Both the position numbers and the translations under genes were made by a program. Source: Byssochlamys sp. IMV 00236 (lineage: Eukaryota; Ascomycota; Eurotiomycetes; Eurotiales; Thermoascaceae). From it: a DNA stretch of 33,207 bases. The notes beneath the pieces were generated by a model, which was not told where the DNA came from, searched no databases, and saw only the letters and a program-made list of their open reading frames with translations. Positions 20,988 to 30,845 of the stretch are shown in pieces. Within the stretch, counting starts at the first letter, position 1, and each line of letters begins with the position of its first letter. The stretch is taken from contig MSJH02000001.1 in assembly GCA_001931875.2 (NCBI GenBank), forward strand, positions 1-33,207, written 5' to 3'.

Positions 20988-23418
20988 ACATACACACACA
21001 TATATATATTTAACATATACATATCATTTTTACATTTTAAATAATTACACATTTTTTTATTGCTACAGTAATTTCTTTATACAACATTCAAGATAAACCT
21101 ATAATAAAGAAAATAATCAATATACTTGTATAGAGCATTCATTATGTATTCCTTTCAATCAGACGTGTGCATATTGACTTCACCCTCGAGGCATCGGTGG
21201 GTCCATATGATGAAAAATCACCATATTACCGATGTGACTCCCCAAGTGCAGACGCAAATTACGATCATCATGTTGAAAGAAGTATATTTACTGGATTGAT
21301 TAGTTTACCTTTTAGTGAAAAATACAGTAAAGAAAAAAGAAAACAAGGCAGCTGTTGTTGAGGTCTATTTATTCATGAGCTGGAAAAATTTTTTCATATA
21401 AATAGTCACGTGTAATAAACAGTCATTGGTTTTTCTTTCACTTTCTAGAAACACCCTCTTCAGATACCTGTTGTTCTTTATGGTTTGTGATGGAAATATT
21501 CGTCTTTACTGTGATTCAGTACTTGTTAAGCTTTAAACTTATGTTTATGCCTATGATGCCTTTCTAATCAAATAATTCAATCGGCTGCAGATGCTGGATT
21601 TTCAAGGCATTACGATCTTTCTTCAGGGCTGACAAGAGAAGGATATTGAGCTACTTCTTTCTGAGACATAGATTTGGATGCCAATGTTCTATGACGCGTC
21701 TAACCACTTGAAATAAGTTATTCCCTTTTTATTTGCTTAAAAATCTTCATTGTTTCAATACCAGTGCTCACTTTATTCGGACAAACATTGTTTATTTAGA
21801 CTCATGATTTTGGATATATTTAATGCTCAAATAAACTTGACACAAAGACGCAATTTCATGTAATAGTAATAAGATTGATCAACCTGATTTACTAATCAGA
21901 AGAAAAGCAAAACCTTACGCTGTTTGTAATAATTTTCTCCCCTTTTCGTCTTAATCCATAGTAAGAAGGCTGTATATAGGATATCAACATACATCTATAT
22001 TTCCTCGACTATATCACAACGGCGCCCATGACTGAAATTTCAGGGCAAGATGGAGCACAGCAAATCAACATATATTATCACGACAACATAACTTAATCCA
22101 GCCATAAATTAATCTGCTTTATTCTTCTTGTTATATCCCCTTCTAGTTCCCAGGGCGAAAGTGACCGTACGTAAGTCGCATGTGAGAAAAAGGGAGGAAA
22201 AAAAAAGATATTAAAACATGAGTTTTCATTATTATTATTTAACAGCAATCGAACATGCAAAATTCACAATTATCGACTTCTTTAAAGTCATTGCGACCCT
22301 CCGCCGGTCGTCGTCAAATGATGAACAGTACAGTAAACTATACATAACCTCTGCAGACTCCCTTATACATCCAGAAATATATCCCTGGTACAAAGTATAA
22401 ATACACTGTCAATCAGATCAACGCTTGGCTCGCATCTAGTCACTGACAGGGACTTCTGGATCCTCAAGTAGAGGTGTATTGCTAATTACAATTTAGCCTC
22501 ATGGTGAAGATGATAAGCCCAATTACCTGTAGAGATTCCCGCGTACCAAGTTTCTGTGCGACAAAAACGAGATTGGGCCACTATGGGCTGTAGACGCATC
22601 AAGCTTTTGCAAAAAGATGGCTAAATACTTTAAACGTCAAGAATCTATGTCAGCGTGCGCATGTATCAATCTGCAGTGACGCTGCATCAAAATTAGCGTG
22701 CATGGATGAAAGGAAAGCGCAGCATCAAGACATCATGAATCAATTTTGCCATATTACTGCGGATTGACAAGGTTGGCGTGTCTATGGGTTATGATAATGA
22801 TTCGAGTAATCTTACGGTAAAGCATACCTATTTTACTTTCTATTCTTCAATTATGTATCAGATGACAATAACGCTGACAACATTAATTCTTTCCTATATA
22901 ACTCACACCTGTCGTACTTTAAAAGTATCCCTCTCATTTTAATAAAGTGTTCACTTTGAAGAACAGAGAAAATGATCTTTCTCGAATTAGCAGTTCTTTA
23001 TTGGAAACCCACAAGCAATCTGATCCAGTTACTGCAATGGCGCTCTCTTTAACGTGTGATATCCCTTTTGTGTAACATATTAAAGCATTAATAATCAATG
23101 CTAGTCGTGAAACCGCAGTCTACTACGAGTACAAACGTATAAAAGATGGTAGAACAGTAATATAATGAGCATAAAAAAGCCCAAACATACAGTAACAAGC
23201 GATGATATTCCTTGTTCAAAATTATCTTTGCAGAAGGATGTTAAACTATGGTTTTATGATTCAAATGTTACGCATACTGCCTAAACTGGTAGACGGCCAG
23301 AGACGGCATAGCCGGTAAAATTTCTCCGTGTCGTTTTTCCGTACAAAAAGCTCAAGCATATAAATTGATTGCTTTTTGAGCTCTTTCTTGACAGTTAAAA
23401 ACAGTTAAAAAGAAGAAT
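20988..23418. other. 2.4-kb interval without a recognisable intact gene
   Basis: AT-rich DNA between the arrestin and NmrA-like genes. It contains a 64-codon open frame ending in Cys-Cys (21167-21361) and a two-frame coding-like relic near 22551-22769; both are discussed as findings. The 60-codon frame at 22218-22400 shows no domain. The right end carries the NmrA-gene promoter. Confidence 0.4.
23359..23410 (+). promoter_or_regulatory. TATA-like box and tandem 10-mer before the NmrA-like gene
   Basis: TATAAAT lies at 23359-23365, about 54 nt before the ATG. A perfect tandem repeat of acagttaaaa occupies 23391-23400 and 23401-23410, directly ahead of the start codon in the likely 5' leader. 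The TATA assignment is by sequence and position only. Confidence 0.4.
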
Positions 23419-24303
23419 ATGGTTGCTTCATCTGAACGTGTCTTTATTGTTGGTGGTACCGGAAATATCGGTGTTAAAGTGGTCAAGGATCTGGTTGCCA
23501 AGAATATTCCTGTTACGCTTTATGCACGCCAGCCAGAAAAAGTAAACACATTATTTGGCAACAACAGTCTTATCAGCGTCGTCCAAGGTGATTACAATGA
23601 TCTTGCGCCTATTAAAGAAGGATTAAAGGGACATACAAGACTCTTCCTCTTGATTGCTGATCTGCAAGTTATAGTGCACTTAAAGAAGACCATCGCTGCT
23701 TGGGCTTATGAAGCTGGTGTTAAGCAAGTTGTGGATGTATCAGGCATCGCTGCAAGCTTTCCCAACAGAACAAGCGCTATTGGTACACGAAGTTACGAAG
23801 CTGAACAAGCCATCTATAACCTCCCTAATCGTGGAGCCTTTGTTGCCTTGCGTCCTGGTCGATTTATGTCAAACGTGCTGACCTTTGAGCGCATTCATGA
23901 AGACGCTATTATTGATAAATCTGATCCTGATGCGCGTGAAGGATGAGTATCAACCAACGATATTGGTGCAATTGCTGCTGTTGTTCTAAGTGAAGATGTT
24001 GAAAAGCATGGTGATTCAGTCTATGAACTCATCAGTGATGTCGTTACTCCTGCCCAGCGTGCTGAAATCTTTTCTCGTGTTCTTGGTCGTCCTATCAAGT
24101 ATAAAAAAGTTACTGCACTCGAGAAATATGATATGCTCATGCAGCACAAGGTCTTCAGCCATTCTATGGTTTTTAGCATTTGTACAACATTTGCCTCCTT
24201 TGATGTTCACACTCCTACTGTTACCGATGGCATTCAAATCTTACTTCGTAGAGAACCAGAGACATTTGAAAAGTTCATTACGGACAACAAGCATTTATTA
24301 TAA
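23419..24303 (+). pseudogene. NmrA-like NAD(P)-binding protein with one in-frame TGA
   Basis: The reading frame covers 294 codons plus TAA at 24301-24303. It is interrupted once, by TGA at 23944-23946 (codon 176). The N-terminus is a Rossmann fold with the nucleotide-binding motif GGTGNIG (residues 12-18), followed by LYARQPEKV. VKQVVDVSGIAAS, LRPGRFMSN and, after the stop, VSTNDIGAIAAVVLS and GDSVYELISD are typical of the NmrA/quinone-oxidoreductase-like atypical short-chain dehydrogenases. These sense or oxidise NAD(P)H. The frame is the same on both sides of the TGA and the protein reads as family on both sides; a TGG-to-TGA change (Trp before VSTNDIG) explains it in one step. No intron can remove it without losing conserved sequence. 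The gene may be a recent pseudogene, a sequence error, or a readthrough case. A poly(A)-signal-like AATAAA is at 24326. Confidence 0.8.
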
Positions 24304-24808
24304 TGGTTCTTCTATTTGGTTTATAAATAAAGAAATGTGGTATATTCAGCTTTGGTTTTATACTTTTGTGTGTATGCAAATGATAAGGGATTAGTCGACC
24401 TTGGTTGGTCGTAATGATTGGTCTATAAGGTCTATCTTTAAGTATACTTGATAGAGTTTCTCCTCAAGTGCTGCTTGTTCTCTTTGATCCTCGTATATTA
24501 TTCTCTTGTACTATGCAAGTGGTTAATGTGTGTCCTTTTAGCTTTAAATTAATATAACAATAAGCAAAAGAAACCATAAAAAATATTGTTTGCTTGCTTA
24601 AGAATACAAGTATATAATAAAGCTACAATTTGTAACCTATTTTAACATCGACGATATATGGTTTGAGCACGTTTTAAGTAGGATGCATCGTATCATTAAT
24701 ACGATATATCAATGATTTTATTCATAAAAGACAATAATAAAACACTATTGACCATAACAAAACAGCTTGAAAGACACGAATCGTTGATGGTTACAGCCTT
24801 GCTGTTTA
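24304..24808. other. convergent 3' interval
   Basis: About 500 nt of AT-rich DNA lie between the convergent 3' ends of the NmrA-like gene (plus) and the small secreted peptide gene (minus). They presumably hold both transcript ends. No coding sequence was recognised. Confidence 0.4.
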
Positions 24809-24976
24809 TTAAGTACACGTAGCTCTCTCTTTTGCAAGGCAATCTTCCATAGCTTCAGGTTTTACACGGGCTCTGCACCTACGTCTTATACCACGATAAC
24901 TGGCCGCATAAGTTACATTGCTGAAGACAAAGAGAACCATGGATAGAGTGACAAGAAAGGTAGCGGATGACTTCAT
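24809..24976 (-). CDS. small secreted cationic cysteine-containing peptide
   Basis: An intact 55-codon frame (ATG 24976, TAA 24809-24811). The first about 24 residues form a clear signal peptide: MKSSA, then a hydrophobic core TFLVTLSMVLFVF, then a SNVTYA cleavage region. The mature part, about 31 residues, begins ASYRGIRRRCRAR. It holds three Cys and a strongly basic N-terminal half (five Arg in RGIRRRCRAR), followed by a more acidic helix-like half (EAMEDCLAKERATCT). Small secreted Cys peptides in fungi include effectors, toxins, antimicrobial peptides and pheromone-like signals, but I recognise no family here and assign none. An odd Cys number allows dimerisation. No neighbour suggests a function. 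Being under 60 codons, it is easily missed by automatic annotation. Expression is unproven. Confidence 0.6.
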   Translation of the reverse strand: MKSSATFLVTLSMVLFVFSNVTYAASYRGIRRRCRARVKPEAMEDCLAKERATCT

Positions 24977-27818
24977 TTTAGTTTAATTAATGATTCTTTA
25001 TTCCTCGAAAAGTTACTCTATATCTTTTCAATTGCTGATCCTAAAGGGGGACTATTCCCTAATTTTCTTTGGTGTGTGCGCTCTACTCAAACAATCATAT
25101 TTACATTCTGCTTTGTGCTATATGCCTATTAGACTACTTAACTCTCTTTCTGCTGCGGCAATTAACTCAAAAGCTGTCTTGATCATCCCTTTCACTAAAG
25201 TGCTTCGACAAGAAACATAAACCTTGCAACCATGCAAGTTCTATGTAGACTTTATTCCAGAATAGGAACTTACAGAATAACAAATTTCTCTAAGGTGCCG
25301 GAACCAAACAGTTCAACAGCTAATGCAAGTAATCATTCCAAGGAACCAAAAGACATTACAACTTAAACAGATACTTCGAGACTGTATCCTTAGTTAGTGA
25401 ATAGAGAAAGCGCGATTACTGACATAGGAAAGAATGAAAGAGAGATCAACAAAATAACGGCCACACATGGATGCATACACTTGCAGGAAACGAAACTAGT
25501 GAGGAATTAACTTTAAGTATCTGTTCTCACTCATATAACAAACAGAAACTAGATGTCGTAGGACCATTCAACAGACTGTAGAGTGCCGTCAAGCCTCTAA
25601 TGAATTGATTGTCTTACTCGACAGCCTACCCAGCATCTATATTTATTCATAGTGATGAAATAACAAGAAGATGAGCCGATTCATGTACGAAAATAGTTGT
25701 CTGCAGCCTTGTATGACTGCTTATCAGAGACAAGTTAAAAAAAAGAATACGATAAGAGTTGAGCATTAGAGAGAGAATATAGGATACATTTGTAAAAGTA
25801 TCTACAAGAAAAGTGCCTTGTTGAGCATTTTACGTAGCTTATAAAAGCAATAGCCAGACATAGTAAAAGAACATTGATTGCGCATGCTACAGACTGAGTT
25901 GGTACAGGGTATTTTGTAAGCAGTAAAGAAGACTACAGTCATACGATAATGGTACATGAGCCGAAGAAGTGACACTCTAAAGGTTTGAAAAGTAGCATTA
26001 TCTTCAGATAGTATATTCTTGATAACCTTGTTCAAGATTTTATTCAATCACCTGAGCATTTTTTATGATGTAAAACGAACATAATGACGTCCTTGAACTT
26101 CTGTCCACATTTCTTGTACTTGATACTACCAGCATACAGGTATCCTGAGAAATGTTTACCTCAAGTTCTACTTCGTTTGCCCTTAAAAGAGATATATGTT
26201 TTCTATAACAGGTATGAAGTCCATTCATCCAAAACAACGTTTTCACTGTGCCTCAAACATTTCTAATAGTTTAAACAATAAAAAGCTGTGTTAAATTGTA
26301 TAAATACCATTGTTTTATTCATTGTCTACTTCAGTCTCACTATCCACTTTTTTCTTACTCTTTAATTTATATCTAGCAAAACACCTCTTCACACGTGTTT
26401 ACAATGGTGCCCTTTGCCATCAATGTTTTTTTCGGTGTATCACAATCGCGTCATTATCAAAACAAATACTAAAGATTGGATTAATCTGCCGCAGTTTTCT
26501 GCACGCTTGTGTTAGGTAGCTGAGTACCTTCCTTTTGTGTACTCTTTTTGTGCCACCGTTTATATCTAAGTAGTCGAACCAAAAGTAGAATTTCGCGGAG
26601 TTTGACCCTTCTTTATCTTGGAATATGCTTCCACTAATCGTTCTTGTTCATATCCTTTGAAAGCTTCTCTTTGGCTCTTAACTAAAGACTACCTTAACTA
26701 TATTTATTAAAAAGAAAAGTGGGAGTAGATATAGCTGAGATGATTGATATGACAGCTGAGATAGATCAAATAAAAGTATACTTGTCCCTTTTCTTGATCT
26801 GATGCATCAGGACATACATATCTCACTCAAAAATGCCCCAGCTTTTGTAAATACGCCTGTTGCTATTTATGTATATATTTTCAGTATGTGTATCTTTGAT
26901 GACTCTCTTTATATTTGAAAGCAGAATGTGTGCCGGTAGATGAAAATGAGTATATCTTTTTCAATGTGTCAAGTTTTGTGGGACAACCTATGTAAAATCA
27001 TTAACCGAATTGGTTCCTTATTATTAGTTACACACAACCTAAATTATATCTCATGACTTTTTTGTTGGAAGACAGCTCGGATTATCCGAGTAATGATGTA
27101 TCCATAGAGACAATGTTGCTAAGGAAGGCAGAGAAAAGAGGTTACTTATTATTAGAAAAGTTTAAGCTTTTCAATAAAAATGAAACACTTCCGGCAAACA
27201 GACTCGGTTACGAATAAAAAGGTTGTTTGTTTGTCTCGTGCTACATTGAAATTATGCCCATTTATTATGTCCCACTGAATAGTAAGGTTAGCATGCAGAA
27301 CATGCGGGTTAATATACTCTACCAGTAATGAACAGAAAAAATGTGCCTGCTAAGCTGCATTTGTTAAGAATACGGCCGTCCAAGAAAAGCCGAGGTATCT
27401 GCTTCTATAACATCGAGATCTAATGTAATATATTTTAGGTTATTGAACATGGTTTATGCCATTCAAATTCAAGCAGATGCATAAGTAGCTAAATGACGAG
27501 TAGACATATTCTCCAGCTGCGACTAAATTGCTTTAATTGCTTCAAAAATGGAAAGACAGATGAACTCTCTTTTCTTTATTTATCATAGCTAAGACTGTGG
27601 CTCTTTTGTTTTAAACGAAGATGCAAGTATAAATATATACTAGAGTGTGATCAAAAGACGACTGTGATGTCACAGTGCTCATGATACTAAGCTACAGGCT
27701 GCCTTTCTGAAAGAAATCGAGAGTGGGAGCACAGCAGTGTTAATGGACTTTCTTTCCATTCTTTCCTAATAAACTCATTGATACATATAAATATCTGGAA
27801 TGTACAGCTCTTGTATTT

Positions 27819-28161
27819 CTACTTTTTACTTTTATCAAGAAGCTCTTGCTTACTCAACCTCCCTTTTAAAATGTTTCCGTTAGACAATTGTGTATTAAGC
27901 GATAAGCCTATACCGCTAAATGGTAAAACCGTCGTATGAATGTCAATCCTTCTGATTGCTGTTGAAATGTAGTAGCGAGTAAACTGGGCTATCATGAAAA
28001 GAGGGGGGTTCAAAGATATTGCGACTAGTATAAGCTATGCCTAAAGCTATCGTGTACGGCATAAAGGACCTCTGGAGCAGAATATTTGTGAGTCCTACTG
28101 TATTGACTCTATTGTCATTGAAGTAAACCACGTAAGGTTTATGAAATAGATGCTTTCCCAA
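27819..28161 (-). pseudogene. possible frameshifted coding relic, family unknown
   Basis: Two minus-strand frames overlap and join naturally at a run of six C within about 28003-28010. The first reads HLFHKPYVVYFNDNRVN...LGIAYTSRNIFE. The second continues PPLFMIAQFTRYYISTAIRR...LPFSGIGLSLNTQLSNGNIL to a stop after KSKK. With five C instead of six the whole segment is one open frame of about 110 codons. The composition (aromatic membrane-like stretch, then a basic end) resembles small mitochondrial membrane proteins, but I cannot name a family. No clear start was found, so it may be a 3' exon or a decayed gene. Confidence 0.3.
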
Positions 28162-29291
28162 AAGATAAAAAAAAAGTGTGTTGAATTTGGTAGTTTATCG
28201 TAGATAAAAACAAGAGGTTTCTATTCGTCCAAATTCACAGACATTAAACTAATAAGGGCCACTTGTTGTTCCATCCTCTTATATTCTTAATTCATATTCC
28301 TGTACCAATAAAAACAAGTTGATAGCGCACAACAGAACGATTCTATAACTCGTTTAATTGGTTCAAGGCTTCGGTCTATGACCTCGGACTAATGAAACTA
28401 TTGAGAGCGGAACTGCTGTATTGCAAAAAGCATATCCCGAATATCTTAGAACGGCTCATTCTCAGATCAACCTGCAATAAAACACAAGCCACGCCATAGT
28501 ATTAATGCCCCTTATTGCCGCGTTTGTTTCTCAATAAAAGCGAGCTTAAAATGAAGCACTGAGGATACTTCAAACTTTGATTTTTTCACTTTTCTCTTCT
28601 AAGTTAGCAGCTTTAACATGGTAACACTTGTCAAATTTGAAGCTCAAAATAGTGATTCATGAGCCTTATATTGGCATGGAAGATGGGTACATTAAAAGGA
28701 CGCAGTTGGACCTGAAATCTATGCAGCCCCCCTTCAACAACGAATTCAGTCAAGGCCATCTTAGGGTTTGTCAATACATTGAAACTTTACCATTGAGGTA
28801 ACATTTTAAATAATGTTCTCACCAAAGTCATTAACCATTTAAACCCCTTCTTTGAATTTCCCAAGCAACTGCCCCCTGAAAGAGTTCTCATCTACTATTC
28901 TTTCTATATTCTTCTCTTGAAAACTGTATTCTCGTCTAAACAAATACTACTTGCATAATTTAATATGTCTGATCTTTTCATCAAATGATTAATAAAGAAA
29001 GAAAAAAGTTGATTATATTTATCTACAATTTGTTAAGCTTGGTGAAACATACAGTCTGTCCCGCTTCTTTTTTTGGGAACACTGTAAACTGTAATCTAAA
29101 TTAGTTTTCATTGTTCTCCCACTCTCTCGTTTCGGTTTCCATAATGAACAAAAAAAGTGGCGTCGTCGGGTTAGTCTTTTAGGTTAAATAAACAAAATAA
29201 GGTCATGCTTTTTGTCGAATATAAAAATATTTTATAATCAATTTTTTCCCTTCTTTTTCTTTCTTTGAACCCTTTTTATTTATTTAAAAAT

Positions 29292-29351
29292 GTAAGAATG
29301 CAACTCACTTTTATTTATATGACTCACTTTTTTTATTTTTACTCTTTATAG
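29292..29351 (+). other. probable intron in the 5' leader
   Basis: GTAAGAATGC at 29292 and CTCTTTATAG ending at 29351 bound a 60-nt segment with a good donor and a pyrimidine-rich acceptor, four bases before the ATG of the next gene. The size fits the other introns in the window. Confidence 0.45.
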
Positions 29352-29355
29352 ACAA

Positions 29356-30489
29356 ATGCTACACGTATTAAGTCAACAAGATATCGAACAAACTAAGAAA
29401 AGTCAAGATAAAAGTTGCTTTGATGCTCAAACAACCTTTCAACAAACTTACTTTCTTGGTCAAAATAAGAATAATATATTAGATGAAGGATATTACTATG
29501 ATATGTCTAATTTTGAAATTGCAAATCGTGCATTCTATGCAACTATAAACAAATTTTCAAGGCAAAATTGTCCTGATACTCCATTTACAAAGAAAAAATC
29601 TTCGCCTTATTCATTTTTAGAGAATTGGCATCTACATAGCATCTACAGTAAATCACAGCAAACACTACTGGGTATTCATCCCGTTAAACCTTCTGTTATC
29701 CTTTGTGGCGATGATTTTATGTTTACTCCTCCATTTATACCTCAACAAGAAGAATGGAATGTTGTGGAACCTATAGAAGATGTCATGCTACCTCCTGTGA
29801 ATCAAAAAGAATACAGTTCAGCCATGGACGGTACACCCAGTTTGTTTTATATGCCCTCGGATCAATCTCAAGAAATAGTTGTGTTTGACAACGATCCATT
29901 CGATGTATATACAGAAGATTATTATCATTCATCTACGACGACAGGGGATGACGAATATGAAGATGATACCATGAACAATGAACAAGTGCTCATTTCCAGT
30001 TCTAGTGACAGTAGCAGTATCGTGAGCAGTATCAGTAGTATTACAGAAAGCGATGGCGATCATAAGCGTCGATCCTTCTACGGCAATGATGACGATGACG
30101 GCGAGCTTTCTTCTTATGATCTGATGAACTTGTATGATGCGGCCTTTGATTTTGAAGATACAAATACGGCTAGTGTTATTACCACCCAACCTGTGCCCGT
30201 GACTCGATCGTCTTCCTTTTTAAGCCAAAACTCTTTTTTGTCTGCTAAATCTGCAATATCGTATCAATCACTGGCAGACATTATCGTTACTAACTCAGGC
30301 AACTCTTGTTCATCATCGTTTACAAATTACGGCACTGCTACTACACATCTAAATGAAGATTCAATAGAGAATCTGGCGGACAACAGCCTACTGACACGTC
30401 TTTATTTATTCATCATCAATTTTTGGAGTCTGATCATGTCATATATTTACAAGGTTGCAGATGATAAAAGTCCATTGTTACCAAAATAA
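29356..30489 (+). CDS. uncharacterised acidic, Ser-rich protein with C-terminal membrane segment
   Basis: A single open frame of 377 residues from ATG 29356. I recognise no domain. The N-terminal third is polar with aromatic patches (FQQTYFLGQN, PYSFLENWHLHSIY). The middle is acidic (DDEYEDD, GNDDDDGE) with serine runs (SSSSDSSSIVSSISSITESD), likely disordered and phosphorylated. The C-terminus has one hydrophobic helix at about 347-366 (LYLFIINFWSLIMSYIYKVA) followed by DDKSPLLPK, a short tail that contains a Leu-Leu pair like sorting signals. This suggests a tail-anchored or single-pass protein facing the cytosol. Alternatively the hydrophobic stretch is an amphipathic membrane-binding helix. 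It is probably lineage-specific. A likely intron lies in the 5' leader just upstream. Confidence 0.7.
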   Translation: MLHVLSQQDIEQTKKSQDKSCFDAQTTFQQTYFLGQNKNNILDEGYYYDMSNFEIANRAFYATINKFSRQNCPDTPFTKKKSSPYSFLENWHLHSIYSKSQQTLLGIHPVKPSVILCGDDFMFTPPFIPQQEEWNVVEPIEDVMLPPVNQKEYSSAMDGTPSLFYMPSDQSQEIVVFDNDPFDVYTEDYYHSSTTTGDDEYEDDTMNNEQVLISSSSDSSSIVSSISSITESDGDHKRRSFYGNDDDDGELSSYDLMNLYDAAFDFEDTNTASVITTQPVPVTRSSSFLSQNSFLSAKSAISYQSLADIIVTNSGNSCSSSFTNYGTATTHLNEDSIENLADNSLLTRLYLFIINFWSLIMSYIYKVADDKSPLLPK

Positions 30490-30845
30490 CTTTTTTTCCT
30501 TTTACATATACTTGTTATAATGTACATATATACCATGTTTATATACATACCTTTTTTATATTCTTACATATTTATTTATTCCTTATGTCCCTTTTCCTTT
30601 CCTCTTCTTGTTTTCTGTTTCCTAGTTTTAATAAAGTTTAATACTTCATAGCATTATTCGTCATTTGTGTTCACAGAAAATTTTGTTGCCCCCACGTGGC
30701 ACATCATTTTAAGGCACGCCTGGGCTGAATTAAAAAAAAAAATTAAACGTTGTATCAAACATGGAGGTATGTAAAATATTTTATTAAGTTAGCTTTGTTT
30801 AATTTCAAAAACGGACAAAGATGTCAAGTGTAAATGTTGTTGTTA
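30490..30845. other. convergent 3' interval
   Basis: About 355 nt of AT-rich DNA between two convergent genes, with AATAAAG near 30630. It holds the transcript ends of both; no coding sequence was recognised. Confidence 0.4.

Larger units (their letters stand above)
24977..29355. other. 4.4-kb interval with no confident gene
   Basis: This is the largest gap of the window. It is AT-rich, has only short open frames on both strands, and shows no recognised domain. Candidates judged weak are the minus-strand frames at 25802-26047 and 26040-26246, which abut in different frames, and a 42-codon minus-strand frame at 28631-28759. The segment 27819-28161 (minus) reads as one protein across a C6 run and is listed separately as a possible relic. 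The right end contains the promoter and a probable 5'-UTR intron (29292-29351) of the next gene. Confidence 0.45.

Noticed and set aside
25802..26246. Two minus-strand frames (81 and 68 codons) that abut
   Set aside because: They are in different frames with no clear junction, and opposite frames are equally open. No domain was recognised, so they were left as background.
28631..28759. 42-codon minus-strand frame starting MALTEFVVEGGLHRFQV
   Set aside because: It reads as plausible protein but is too short, lacks a signal peptide and shows no recognisable neighbour exon.
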